Source of the DNA: Sipunculus nudus | Lineage: Eukaryota; Annelida; Sipuncula; Golfingiida; Sipunculidae | DNA length: 64,000 bases | Assembly: GCA_026874595.1 (NCBI GenBank) | Contig: CM049307.1 | Span: forward strand, 63,980,870-64,044,869 | Direction: 5' to 3' | Program-made: the position numbers and the translations under genes | The notes under the pieces: model-generated | Database searches by the model: none | Told to the model about the DNA's origin: nothing | What the model saw: the letters and a program-made list of their open reading frames with translations, nothing else | In this document: piece after piece, positions 25,801-33,200 of the stretch | Numbering within the stretch: the first letter of the stretch is position 1 | How the letters are laid out: the number at the start of each line of letters is the position of its first letter

Positions 25801-28800
25801 ATGGGTGGTTTTATTACCTTAACATCGATGTGAGAGTTTTCTGTATTAATGAGAAGAAACAGATAAACCATAGGGAGGGAGATACTGACCTGGAATGACA
25901 AGGATGAAGAAAATACGGTCAGCAAGTAGTAGAAACCACATCAGAAGACGACGTCTGCAGGCAGGTAGCGGGCCGAACGTGGGTAGACGTCAAGGAAGAT
26001 GTGCGGGAGACGTTGACGATAGTGCCTGCGGCAACCACGGGACCCATGGCATAAAGGCCGGAGTCCTGCAGGCGAACGTCCCTGAGGTAAAATTGAGTAA
26101 ACGTGGAAGGGGACTTCCAGATACCCATTTTGACCATCGCGGCAGGAGATACGTCCGAAAGGTGAGCGAAGGATGAGGCGATAGCCCTGACCTCACGAGC
26201 CGTGACATGGAAGGACTGTAGTTCAGCCGCACGTAAAGAGTCATGTGCGGCGATGATAGCAGCCTTTATCCAGTTACTGATAGTAATAGGACTTATTTCT
26301 TTATCGGCTGCATCCAATTTGAAGAAATAAAAAGTTCCTTACGGCCCCCTTGGAGGGATTTTGTAGCCTTAAGATAGTATCTTAAGGCCCGGACGGGGCA
26401 ATTTGTTGCGCCGAACCGGTACCGGCTGTTAGGCAGGGCAGGAACGTGCCATGAAATCGCGGGTCATCGTTAGACTGCGATTTACGATAAAAGTCCGGAG
26501 GAAAGTGAAAGTCCGCGGATGAACCGTCAGCCGCAATTTGAGAAAATTTAGGATCGGGACCAACGAGCGCGGACCCCCTGGAGAAATCGGAAAAGACGGG
26601 ATGACGGAGAACCGAATCCCTATGGAGGGGGCGAAGCACGGAAAGAAGAGCCGCCCGATAGCTGCGAATAGTGGGGAAGGATAAACGTTTATCCTGTAAC
26701 AAATGCAGGAGGAAATCAAGGAGCGACTGGACCGGCGGATCCAGTGGAACTATATGACGCTCCCTGGCCCATCGAGAGAAGATGAGGCAGCGGGAGTCAT
26801 ACACACGGTCGGAAGATCGTCGACGGGGAGCCGCTGCAAGAGCCGCAACCGGCGTTGAAAACCCCTGATCTTTGAGTGATCGGACGACAGTAAGAAAGCG
26901 CTCAGAGGGTACGACCAAGCAGGGCGAGGACGGAGCGGCAGATCGACCGACAGCGGCAGTAGAATGGGTGGACAGACGAGAAACGAACGGCATCGAGGAA
27001 ACCACGGAGCCGCTGGATGAAACATGACGATCAGGATGAGGTCCATGAAAGGTGCCGCCGAGAGACGCAGGAGTAACCGCGGGATCAGGGCTCGGGCCGG
27101 GAACCCGTACAAGAACCGGCGTATTTTAATAGATCGATATTTCAGATATGATGAATGATGTGAAATTGTTTATTGAAAAAAATGATCATATATATTTCAC
27201 ATATGTATCACAAACTGAATAAAATAATAAGAAAGAGTTGTGTTAATGTGTTTATTTTTAGGGGGGGGGAATAATTCCAAGTAAATAAATGAATAGTAAA
27301 TATGTGATATTATAAGATGAAAACATAATATTGAGTGATACAAAGTATAATAAAATGTCATGTACGTAATTATAGTAATGAAATTTGATCGTACTTATGA
27401 ATGTTTTATGGTGAGGCTTATTAAAGAAGTATGTGTCCCCTAATTTCATACTGTGTGCGACATGGCATGGTACGACCGTTAACAATTTATTATTACCATT
27501 GTCTGTCGCTGTGGGCGACACATCAACAAACATGGCAGGTCCCAGTGTTAATGAGCATGAGGAAACATTAAATAAAATAAAGGCTGTAATAAGCCACTGG
27601 GATGATGAGTGCATCAAGAAACGACAGCTAGAGGAAATATTGGCGGGGGATGAAAATGTGACAGTCAGAAAGAAAATAAGCAAAATGTGTGATACAAAAA
27701 GCGGTAGACCGGCAGACAACCGGTGATAGTGAAGTTAAAAATTTTTGTGATGCCAGCATAGAAGCCAGCTATAGCCGGGGTAGTTATAGTCGTGATGAGA
27801 GTAGCACATCATCACAGCGACCCACTATTTCTTATAAGATGTTAGTACGGGAGCTATTGGTGACAAAAGAATCAACGATCAACTGGATCATGGAACGTGG
27901 TTTAATTCAATGTGAACGGATTTTTCCCAAATGTAAGACTTATATGAAAATGGTAACGGTACCAGAATGTGACATAAGTGATAAATATGTGTGGTGATGC
28001 TATCCGAGAAATCCTGTGAAACACAATGTCAGGTTATCCTTACGACATGGTAGTTGGTTTTCATGTTCAAATCTAACTCTGGAGGAAGTTTTAGAGGTGA
28101 CGTATTTATGGTGTGGAGGTATGCCTCAAAACCAAATAATGAGGGAGGTTGGAGTGGGTTCACATACAATCGGGGATTGGGCAAACTTCTGTAGAGAAGT
28201 ATGTGAAGAACAATTATTAAGAGACAGTGAAAGTGGCGTACAAATAGGTGGCAAGGATGTGGAGGTAGAAATTGATGAGAGTAAGTTTGCCAAAAGAAAG
28301 TACCACCGAGGTCATCCACCGAGGTCATCATGTGCAAGGGGGTTGGGTGTTTGGTGGGCGAGAAACCAACAACAAACGTAAAGTGTTCATGTGCCAAGTT
28401 CCCGATAGATCTGCCGAGACTTTAATCCCCATCAAAAAGAAATACATAGCTACAGGCTCCATCATAAAGTCAGATTGTTGGAAGGCATACAGTACCTTGC
28501 CTGAACATGGGTACACCCATTTCACCGTCAATCATAGTGAAACGTTCAAAGATGCTACCACTGGTTGTCATACAAACTCAATTGAGGGTACGTGGCAGAA
28601 GGTGAAACATGGATGTACGATGCCACGATTTGGCATGAAAGAAGCTCATTTATCAGGTTATCTAAGCGTTTTTCTCTTTCGTGAACGCTACGGTGACGGG
28701 GAAATATTTACCGAGTTTCTGAAAGCAGCGTCTGCCATCTACAACGGCAGCTGTGGGAAACCGAACTGTCTTCACTGTTAATAATCATTTATTGTTTGTA

Positions 28801-29784
28801 GTTAAGAAGATAGTGTTAAGGTGAGTAATTCATTACAGATTGCAAAGCATTTACATGTGGGTATGATAATGATAATCGGTATATATTGGGGGGAGACCCC
28901 CCCCCCTCGGAATATAAAAAATGAAGTAGGGTAAATACAGAAAGGCAGAATGAAATAAAATGTGTGTAATGAATGGGGGGAGACCCTCCCCCCCCGAGAA
29001 ACCCCGGAAACGGTGCAGCTATCATAGTAAAATGAATGTGAAACATCGTTTCGAGATGTGAAAAATGCGACTTGGAGTGAAGTGAGATTGTACTGGTGTG
29101 AGTTATCCTGAAAAAAGGGGTATTCCCATGATGTAATGAAAAAAGAAGGGGAATGATATTTGATGCGACACGGTAGACTTGGTAATGGGGGATGTAAATA
29201 GGTGTGGATATGACAGAAAGAAGAAGGTAGTATTATATGGATGATATGAGAAGTTATGATTGAGTAAAGGTAACATTGTGATATTTGAGAAGTATTGTAG
29301 ACCGTTAGATGTTTGTATGCTTTCGTTGATGTGTAACATGGCAAAGTCAGTGCTGTATAGGTGCGTGAGTGATTCGACATTCGGACCGTGACTTGCGCCA
29401 CTAGGGGGCAGTGTCATAGCTGGCTTAAATGGCTGCTGTGTCCGCCGTTGAACTGACCATGGAAGGAAACACTTGTTCTTATCTTTATTTCATAAATTTA
29501 AGACACAATACTGCAGAGATATATTCATCAGATGATTATTTATCGATTGGTGTTACGTTTCGGGTTAAGGTTTGAACTTAAGCGGGTGTTTCGTCACAGA
29601 TACCCAAACACCAGTGTTTTGGGGGACCGAGTTTTACCAATACCAAGTACCATGGACCACCGATTATCGCTCACCGGCAACAGCGTGTTTACACTGCAGA
29701 CCAAACATGCGGTTCACTAATTGAACACTTACCTACGCCTGGCTGTTTCCTGCAGAAAATCAAATCTGGATGATGCTTTGCCAT
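3268..29784 (-). CDS. PHF5A: PHD finger-like domain protein 5A (SF3b14b), 4 coding exons
   Basis: PHF5A is a small zinc-binding subunit of the SF3b complex of the U2 snRNP. It helps hold the branch-site adenosine during spliceosome assembly in the nucleus. Coding exons on the minus strand are 29733-29784, 6521-6544, 4929-5095 and 3268-3357 (52+24+167+90 nt), giving 110 aa, the same length as the vertebrate protein. All introns are GT-AG and phases match. Zinc-ligand cysteines appear as CxxC pairs: C23/C26, C30/C33, C46/C49, C58/C61 and C72/C75, plus C11, C40 and C85. Y36 and R38, in the region known to line the branch-site pocket, are present. The C-terminus is the basic [12 protein letters not shown]. 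The start ATG has A at -3 and G at +4. Oddities are a 23.2-kb intron 1 full of repeats, a 24-nt exon 2, and P15 where the human protein has A. Head-to-head with DDX47. Confidence 0.97.
3358..4928 (-). other. PHF5A intron 3
   Basis: Non-coding. Around 4105-4145 and 4405-4425 it carries 'tgtgaccttgacctttgacc' and 'aggtcaaggtcaagag' tracts, a repeat signature also seen at 22-23 kb in this window. Nothing else was recognised. Confidence 0.6.
4929..5095 (-). CDS. PHF5A: PHF5A coding exon 3
   Basis: Encodes most of the zinc-finger core, residues 26-81, ending CTIMEKD. The acceptor is TTTTTGCTGTAG and the donor is GTGAGT. M78 replaces the Q found in the human protein. Confidence 0.97.
5096..6520 (-). 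other. PHF5A intron 2 with a diverged repeat copy
   Basis: Positions 5300-5760 are a diverged relative of 10430-10730 (element A). Both have a 'gagagtt...ttacacc' start, 'tgcatatacat', 'cattctgctgag' and a closing 'tctaaattgcat'. At 5386-5560 this is interrupted by a G-rich run built from 'gggcaggg' and 'gggcgggc' segments. The rest is AT-rich with no recognised content. Confidence 0.5.
6521..6544 (-). CDS. PHF5A: PHF5A coding exon 2 (24-nt micro-exon)
   Basis: Encodes the end of A18 through the first base of C26 (AIGRLCEKC). The acceptor is ...TTTTGTAG and the donor is GTAAGT. The residues agree exactly with the conserved family sequence, and phase joins both neighbours without a gap. Confidence 0.95.
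6957..7361 (+). repeat. Repeat B copy 1: left terminal inverted repeat, ~0.4 kb
   Basis: This matches the reverse complement of 21154-21543 along its whole length. The outer ~80 bp is GC-rich with short internal repeats of 'tcgggatgggc' type. The inner end is 'gtcaataccaaacaaca'. A third copy lies at 31197-31500. With copy 2 it bounds a 14.6-kb region like terminal inverted repeats. The open frames inside it have no protein features. Confidence 0.75.
7362..7829. other. Non-coding interior of the 14.6-kb repeat-bounded unit
   Basis: AT-rich sequence between repeat B copy 1 and the 190-bp tandem repeat. No gene or element was recognised. Confidence 0.4.
7830..8475. repeat. ~190-bp tandem repeat, about 3.5 copies
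   Basis: Units start near 7831, 8022 and 8211. Each carries 'aatatgttt', 'attcaggag', 'gttctactctttg', 'ataattg' and 'tatataaag' in the same order. The copies are substantially diverged. Confidence 0.75.
8560..9420. repeat. Degenerate ~200-bp tandem repeat with GA microsatellites
   Basis: Each unit combines 'caatttattga', 'gagagcgag', 'attatataa..atgag', 'aataaatatctg' and '(t)gagtgatcatt', then a (GA)n run (8748-8767, 8949-8962, 9040-9054, 9168-9180, 9247-9260). A poly-G run interrupts at 8575-8589. Confidence 0.65.
9977..10258 (-). other. 93-aa open frame kept in both copies of element A
   Basis: The frame starts [17 protein letters not shown]. The matching frame at 34917-35198 in the inverted copy differs at four residues. 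By eye the DNA differs at about five bases plus a length change next to the start, so the frame may persist only because the copies are young. No known domain was recognised and there is no splice context. Coding status is undecided. Confidence 0.25.
10807..10925. repeat. (GA)n microsatellite
   Basis: A purine-rich GAGAGA run with AAAGA interruptions. Its counterpart in the inverted copy is the CT run at 34205-34356, which is longer and purer. Confidence 0.9.
11230..16022 (+). mobile_element. Nested element of the A family, 4.8 kb
   Basis: Starts 'aacaagggacc' and ends 'cagctgagctaaa' after a run of 'ggac' repeats (15945-15975). It is inserted into element A: the uninterrupted partner at 33860-33900 reads straight through. 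The sequence 'aaaactaata' occurs on both sides (11220-11229 and 16024-16033), as expected for a ~10-bp target duplication. Inside are alternating ~0.65-kb modules of two types (about 12480-13070, 13130-13750, 14640-15250 and 15310-15920), each with 'gccatggtcaaagttgggc'-like sequence. There is no transposase, so it moved in trans or by another route. Confidence 0.65.
15945..16022 (+). repeat. Element A terminal region: GGAC repeats and hairpin
   Basis: A run of 'ggacggacggac' is followed by 'gactatagctcag...ctgagcta', which can fold on itself (AGCTCAG with CTGAGCT, GACTATA with TATAGTC). The same end occurs inverted at 31680-31770. Confidence 0.7.
16023..17388 (+). repeat. Element A, left copy, segment 2
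   Basis: Continues the left copy. It matches the reverse complement of about 32525-33870, from 'aaaactaata' through 'ttcctttt', the 'gcttcaagcatgcataa' region and the 'gtcctagtgacc' module. It is interrupted near 17388 by a long-TIR element. Confidence 0.75.
17389..20578. mobile_element. 3.2-kb DNA element with ~225-bp terminal inverted repeats
   Basis: The outer ends CATGCCAGATGCGCC (17389) and GGCGCATCTGGCATG (to 20578) are inverted copies. The arms run about 17389-17613 and 20352-20578 with few differences. Each arm carries about six spaced copies of a 14-20 bp 'gatgcgca' motif, which could be transposase-binding subrepeats (inference). The interior has no frame above about 105 aa and no transposase, so it is non-autonomous. 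It is inserted in element A, where related copies run uninterrupted. The target duplication could not be defined because the flanks are altered. Superfamily is not assigned; long arms with subrepeats would fit a Mutator-like element. Confidence 0.75.
18440..19455. repeat. 522-bp tandem duplication inside the long-TIR element
   Basis: The segment with 'gttcagatgaatat' at 18707 recurs at 19229. Both are followed by 'atcatgcagtgctgtcc', 'catcgtctcac' and 'gaacactgttccatg' in the same order. Two copies are present with scattered differences. Confidence 0.85.
20579..21153 (+). repeat. Element A, left copy, segment 3
   Basis: Resumes the left copy after the long-TIR element ('catctaactgtatgcc'). 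It matches the reverse complement of about 31970-32540, then stops at 'gatattaggcagtg', where repeat B begins. The GGAC-repeat and hairpin end found at 31680 is missing here. Confidence 0.75.
21154..21543 (-). repeat. Repeat B copy 2: right inverted repeat
   Basis: Reverse complement of 6957-7361, ending in the same GC-rich 'gcccatcccg' segments. In order it follows element A exactly as repeat B copy 3 does in the inverted unit at 31-36 kb. Confidence 0.8.
21544..22253. other. Non-coding stretch
   Basis: AT-rich with a short (AC)n/(TA) region near 21579-21700. No gene was recognised. 'tctggagatactatgg' at 22203-22218 recurs at 23761 on the far side of the next tandem array. Confidence 0.4.
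22254..23700. repeat. ~325-bp tandem array, about 4.4 copies
   Basis: Units repeat every 320-340 bp. They contain 'gtcatgacctt', 'gccttgaccttgaatattgc', 'ggtgaaaatcacac', 'aacaggtggcgccacctg' and 'ctaatggacagatttctt'. The core GGTGGCGCCACC is palindromic. The array is bracketed by near-identical 16-bp segments (22203-22218 and 23761-23776). Confidence 0.85.
23820..24035 (+). repeat. Repeat C copy 1
   Basis: Related to 58284-58495, the right end of the insertion in DDX47 intron 10. Shared blocks in order are 'aggtaat.aatgtaatta', 'acaacattt', 'cctatgatg/cctgtgatg', 'cccttagaatggg' and 'gtcatgttgtcatggcta'. Confidence 0.7.
24229..24305 (-). repeat. tRNA-like SINE head
   Basis: On the minus strand this reads like a tRNA gene: an A-box-like TGGCACAGTTAG and a perfect B box GGTTCGAATCC about 37 nt later. 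There is no closed acceptor stem, so it is more likely the 5' part of a tRNA-derived SINE than a tRNA gene. Confidence 0.55.
24306..24855. other. Non-coding stretch with a G/C-tract motif
   Basis: Contains 'ggggctggctccccccaaac' near 24445, the same kind of G-run/C-run motif as near 25045, 28890 and 28980. No gene was recognised. Confidence 0.35.
24856..24935 (-). repeat. Second tRNA-like SINE head
   Basis: On the minus strand a perfect B box GGTTCGATTCC follows an A-box-like 'gctcacttagtagcg'. It does not fold into a complete cloverleaf by eye, so a tRNA-derived SINE is preferred. Confidence 0.5.
24936..25500. other. Non-coding stretch
   Basis: Carries 'gtgggggctccgcccccac', a perfect short palindrome near 25041-25060. 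Nothing else was recognised. Confidence 0.35.
25506..25802 (-). repeat. ~58-bp inverted repeat of the DIRS 3' end
   Basis: 25506-25564 and 25745-25802 are inverted copies with about one mismatch, separated by ~180 bp. A partial third copy in direct orientation follows at 25803-25855. DIRS retrotransposons have inverted termini and an internal complementary region downstream of their recombinase gene, and this is the expected side (3' of the minus-strand recombinase). Confidence 0.6.
25919..27005 (-). pseudogene. DIRS-type tyrosine recombinase, frameshifted remnant
   Basis: The N-terminal part (27005 down to 26382) has the SAM-like core-binding region: [51 protein letters not shown]. The C-terminal part (26317 down to 25919) has [33 protein letters not shown] and [14 protein letters not shown]. 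The latter supplies the catalytic Arg, the His/Trp position and the Tyr of a tyrosine recombinase. This arrangement is characteristic of DIRS-like retrotransposons rather than phage integrases. The two parts are in different frames; the break lies near 26310-26330, just before the DKEISP segment. No reverse transcriptase or RNase H is visible upstream, so the element is 5'-truncated. GC content is clearly above the flanks. Confidence 0.8.
27121..27531. other. Non-coding stretch between DIRS and Merlin remnants
   Basis: AT-rich with a poly-G run at 27261-27269. I searched here for the left terminal inverted repeat of the Merlin-like element and found none. Confidence 0.35.
27532..28781 (+). 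pseudogene. Merlin/IS1016-like (ISXO2-type) transposase, dead copy
   Basis: The transposase fragments follow one another in three frames. Upstream parts lie at 27532-27726 and 27689-27997, then a middle part ([37 protein letters not shown]), then [32 protein letters not shown] and [14 protein letters not shown]. These match the DDE domain of IS1595/ISXO2 and eukaryotic Merlin transposases, including the DES, SDCW and NSIEGTW motifs. Breaks are a frame change near 27700, an in-frame TGA at 27995-27997, and an exact 13-bp tandem duplication (28304-28316/28317-28329) that shifts the frame inside the catalytic domain. The C-terminus has CGKPNCLHC. Terminal repeats and target duplication were not found. 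Confidence 0.82.
28782..29396. other. Non-coding stretch with paired G/C tracts
   Basis: Two motifs of type GGGGGGAGACCCCCCCCC lie at about 28890-28908 and 28976-28998, each able to fold into a short G-C hairpin. The long minus frames here are low-complexity and not supported as genes. Confidence 0.4.
29398..29411 (+). promoter_or_regulatory. CTCF-like motif
   Basis: CCACTAGGGGGCAG agrees closely with the core CTCF recognition sequence known in bilaterians. It lies ~320 bp inside PHF5A intron 1 from exon 1 and ~740 bp from the DDX47 start. Sequence match only. Confidence 0.4.
29733..29784 (-). CDS. PHF5A: PHF5A coding exon 1
   Basis: Encodes residues 1-17 ([17 protein letters not shown]) plus one base of codon 18, followed by the donor GTAAGT (29727-29732). 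The match to the invariant PHF5A N-terminus fixes the gene start 23 kb away from the next exon. Confidence 0.96.
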
Positions 29785-30135
29785 AGTGATCTGAACAAAA
29801 TTCTTTTCCCAACTGATAGAATCCGACGTTGGCTTGCCGTCGCGTCTGTGTTGTCGTCCTTCACCTTCAAAATTACAAAGCGAATCATGCTTAGCAATAA
29901 CGAAATGTGACTTTTTTTATCAAGTTAATCAGATCATCGTATTGTAAAGCAGATCAAACATTTATGGAAAATACATTTATAGAAAATACACAACTTTGAA
30001 AATTAAAAAAATATATATTTTGAAGATAATATAAGATTAAAGGCTGGATCATTAACTTTTTTATTTTAGTTTATTTTATAATGGGACACCCTGTTATAGT
30101 GTTGGAAAATGATATCCTTATCATAACAAGGAAGG
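29785..30135. promoter_or_regulatory. Shared bidirectional promoter region, PHF5A/DDX47
   Basis: These 351 bp separate the two divergent start codons, so both promoters and 5' UTRs must lie within it or overlap it. The part nearest PHF5A (about 29815-29880) is CpG-richer ('ccgacg', 'gccgtcgcgtc') and is the likeliest initiation zone. The part nearest DDX47 is very AT-rich. I see no convincing TATA box. DDX47 has an in-frame TAA 12 nt before its ATG (30124-30126). Confidence 0.75.
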
Positions 30136-30216
30136 ATGGCTGAAACCACATGTGTTGAGCAACAACAGAGTTCTGGAGATGAAGAAACCACAGAAAAGGC
30201 TACATTTAAGTCATTG
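30136..30216 (+). CDS. DDX47: DDX47 coding exon 1
   Basis: Residues 1-27: an acidic, variable N-terminus, then ATFKSL, which opens the Q-motif region. Donor GTATAG, phase 0. Confidence 0.9.
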
Positions 30217-33200
30217 GTATAGATATATTAATGTCTTTTTATAATTCATTGAATATTCAATCAATAAGAGACTGGCTTCATAACAGAGCAACCATCCAGT
30301 CCTCCCGAATCACATCAACTGTGATAAGTTTTCTTCATTCTTGAGTCATGTGTTGTAAAATTAATGGCAGGCCATATTTCCACCCCCCCCCCCGGGGTAA
30401 CGCACACTATTGTTATCCAATAGAGCTGCTGTAAATGAATTCTGTTCCAACAAACGCTAAACTATTTTGTCATACATGGGGAATGGTATCTACGAGGGGG
30501 AGTGGAAATAAGCATCCCTTATTTCCACTCCCCACTGAGGCACTCTCTACCATAAACCGTTGACCTTACGATAAAGCCCTCTCTGACTCCATGCAGATGG
30601 TTGTCAGACTACTTTATTGGTCTGCTGTTAACTGACAATGAGTCTCACCCAGGATAAACAACATGGTTGAGTGGTCTGTCAGCTTGAGCAGTTCTAAGAA
30701 ATGTAGCACACAAAGGTTGTTTTTTGTATTTTTATGCATGAATCCTTTTTCACTTAACCCCGCAGCTGTTCATCGCAAAAGAACATGTATTATGAACCAT
30801 AAAATTGACAGCATCTCCGATTATCACTTATTTGTCATGTGTTTATGTTTATATTTTATTATATCAAGTCATGTCATGTACTACATAAATGGTTCACCAC
30901 ACGATTTTATCTTATAAATATTTTCACATGTACAAATAAACAGTAGCTAATCTGTGCAGGAATTTGTCATAATCTTTGTAATACTTGAATACTTCTTTGC
31001 CGCGTAGTGCATGATGCAGTGTACATCAGGCACATAACTCAGGACCCCCCCATGTAGAGGCCATGAGGCTATTCTATCTGAATAGCTGTGTGTGAATGCC
31101 CAATGAGGATGACTTGGACAACACCCGAATCAGTATTGGTAGATGGTTGGCACGTCATCAGTGAGCCATGATTTTGTGTCCATATGCTCAGTGCCTCAGA
31201 TGATTATGGTCGCAATTAGGTCGGGATTGGCACGCGGTTTCTGGGCGTGGTCGGGCTGGGCATGCCGATTTATACAGAGCAAGATTGAAGCTGCTGGGTA
31301 TGGACGCGACTACGCTTATGAAACTTGAATATTACTTATTCCCCCAATTTTTTGTTATATTTTAACAGTTGGTTGATGATGAGTTGGTTTTTCATGAGCT
31401 GCACATGAATGCATTTCAATGTACGGTATATATGCAAATTAACAACATTTACATGTTTGGACGACAAAAAAAATCGACCTTGAACACTATTTTTACTTGT
31501 TTTTACTTTTACTCCAGGGGGAGTGGAAATAAGCATTTCCAAAATGAATATATGTATACAGTATATATTTATATATTTATATATATAAATATGTGTTGTA
31601 AAATAAATATAAATACACTATATATATATATGCACACACAAAAATCAAAGTAGGACTAGCAATTTAGTTACTAATATTTTTTAGCTCAGCTGACTATAAG
31701 TCATCTGAGCTATAGTCGTGGTCCATTGTCCGTCGTCCGTCCGTCTGTCCGTCCGTCTGTCAGTCCGTCTGGATGTCCGTCCGTAAGACTGGCACGTTTC
31801 GACACCATTCCACCTACGAATCTGAAATTCGGCATACAGTTAGATGTCCCCAAAATCTCCTACCATGCCAAAAATTGGGTCAATATGACTTCGTTCCTTC
31901 GAGATATTAAGGAAAAACCTCAATTTTTTATTAGAAATCTATTTTCACACTTCAGGACTGCCTAATATCAAAACCACTTATCTGGTTTTCTTCATTTTTA
32001 CCATAAATATTCCTCTATATGGTTCCTATGTACATGCCAGAAATTAAGTCAGTATTATTTAAATTAAAAAAAGTTATGGGCCCAAATATAATGGACTTTG
32101 TAAAAAAAATGAGGAAAGATATTTTGTCTCTTAAGACCAAAAGTGTTAAAGGTAGGAATTTTTTTTCAGTAATACTACTTTAAATAATCAAAATTGAATT
32201 GTATACCAAAAATTAGATCAAAATCTGTTTAATTTTTTTTTTAATATTGGCAAAAATATAAAATTGGTACCTTAAATTTTGCCCAAGTTTGACCATGGCA
32301 CGTTTTTTTCCTGTAACTGCTGTGGATTTAATTTTCAAAGCATGTTTTTGTTACCATTTCAACTGTTAAAACAAAAAATTTGAAACCAGTTGATCAAAAA
32401 CTGTAGATTTTATTCAAGTTTTAAAGCACCATGTCATATATTGTTTACACCAAGCTAGTGTTATGCAGTTTACTAGAGCTCAGCCCCCCAGCTTCAGCTC
32501 TAAGTTCCTTAAATTTTGCATACAGTTAGATGTCCCTTAAATCCTCTACCATACTAAAAGTTTGGTCACTAGGACTGCATTCCTTCGAGATATTAAGAAA
32601 AAACTTCATTTTTCCATTAAAACCCCATTGTTACACTTTAAGATTGCCTAATATCAAAACCACTGATCTGACTTTGATAATATATAATATACATATTTTT
32701 CTATACATTCGCTATGCATATACCAGAAATGATGTCAGTATCTTGTAATTGTTTTAAGTTCTAGGCCCAAACATAATGCACTTTGTAAAAAATCAAGAAA
32801 TATATTTACTCTCTTAACATGAAAATTGCTGAAGGTAGACATTTTTTGCCAGGGATATTACATTATTTAATCAAGATTCAATTGTATTCCCAAAATTAGT
32901 TCTGAATTTTTCAAATTTTATAAGTTATAAGCATAAATATAAAATCAGTACCTTAAATTTTGCCCAACTTTGGCCATGGCATGTTTTTTCCCTGTAAGCA
33001 CTGTTGATTTAATTTTCATATCTTGCACTGGTAAGGATTTAAGCTTCTAAATTCTGAAGTTATAAAAGGAATTGGTCAAAAACTAGCTTTTATGAAAGTT
33101 TTTATGAGACCATATCACACCTTGGCTGTACTGAAGCCCCTCTTTAATGTCCCCACATTGACCTTTCAGGCCAATTATGCATGCTTGAAGCGAGGCACTC

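Larger units (their letters stand above)
6545..29732 (-). other. PHF5A intron 1, 23.2 kb of nested repeats
   Basis: Bounded by donor GTAAGT (29727-29732) and acceptor TAG (6545-6547). Its content is listed as separate features. I see no host gene inside it on either strand. Confidence 0.85.

Noticed and set aside
28802-29417. 199-aa minus-strand protein
   Set aside because: The frame passes through G/C tracts and biased Ser/His/Thr/Pro-rich sequence with no domain, no splice context and no counterpart elsewhere.
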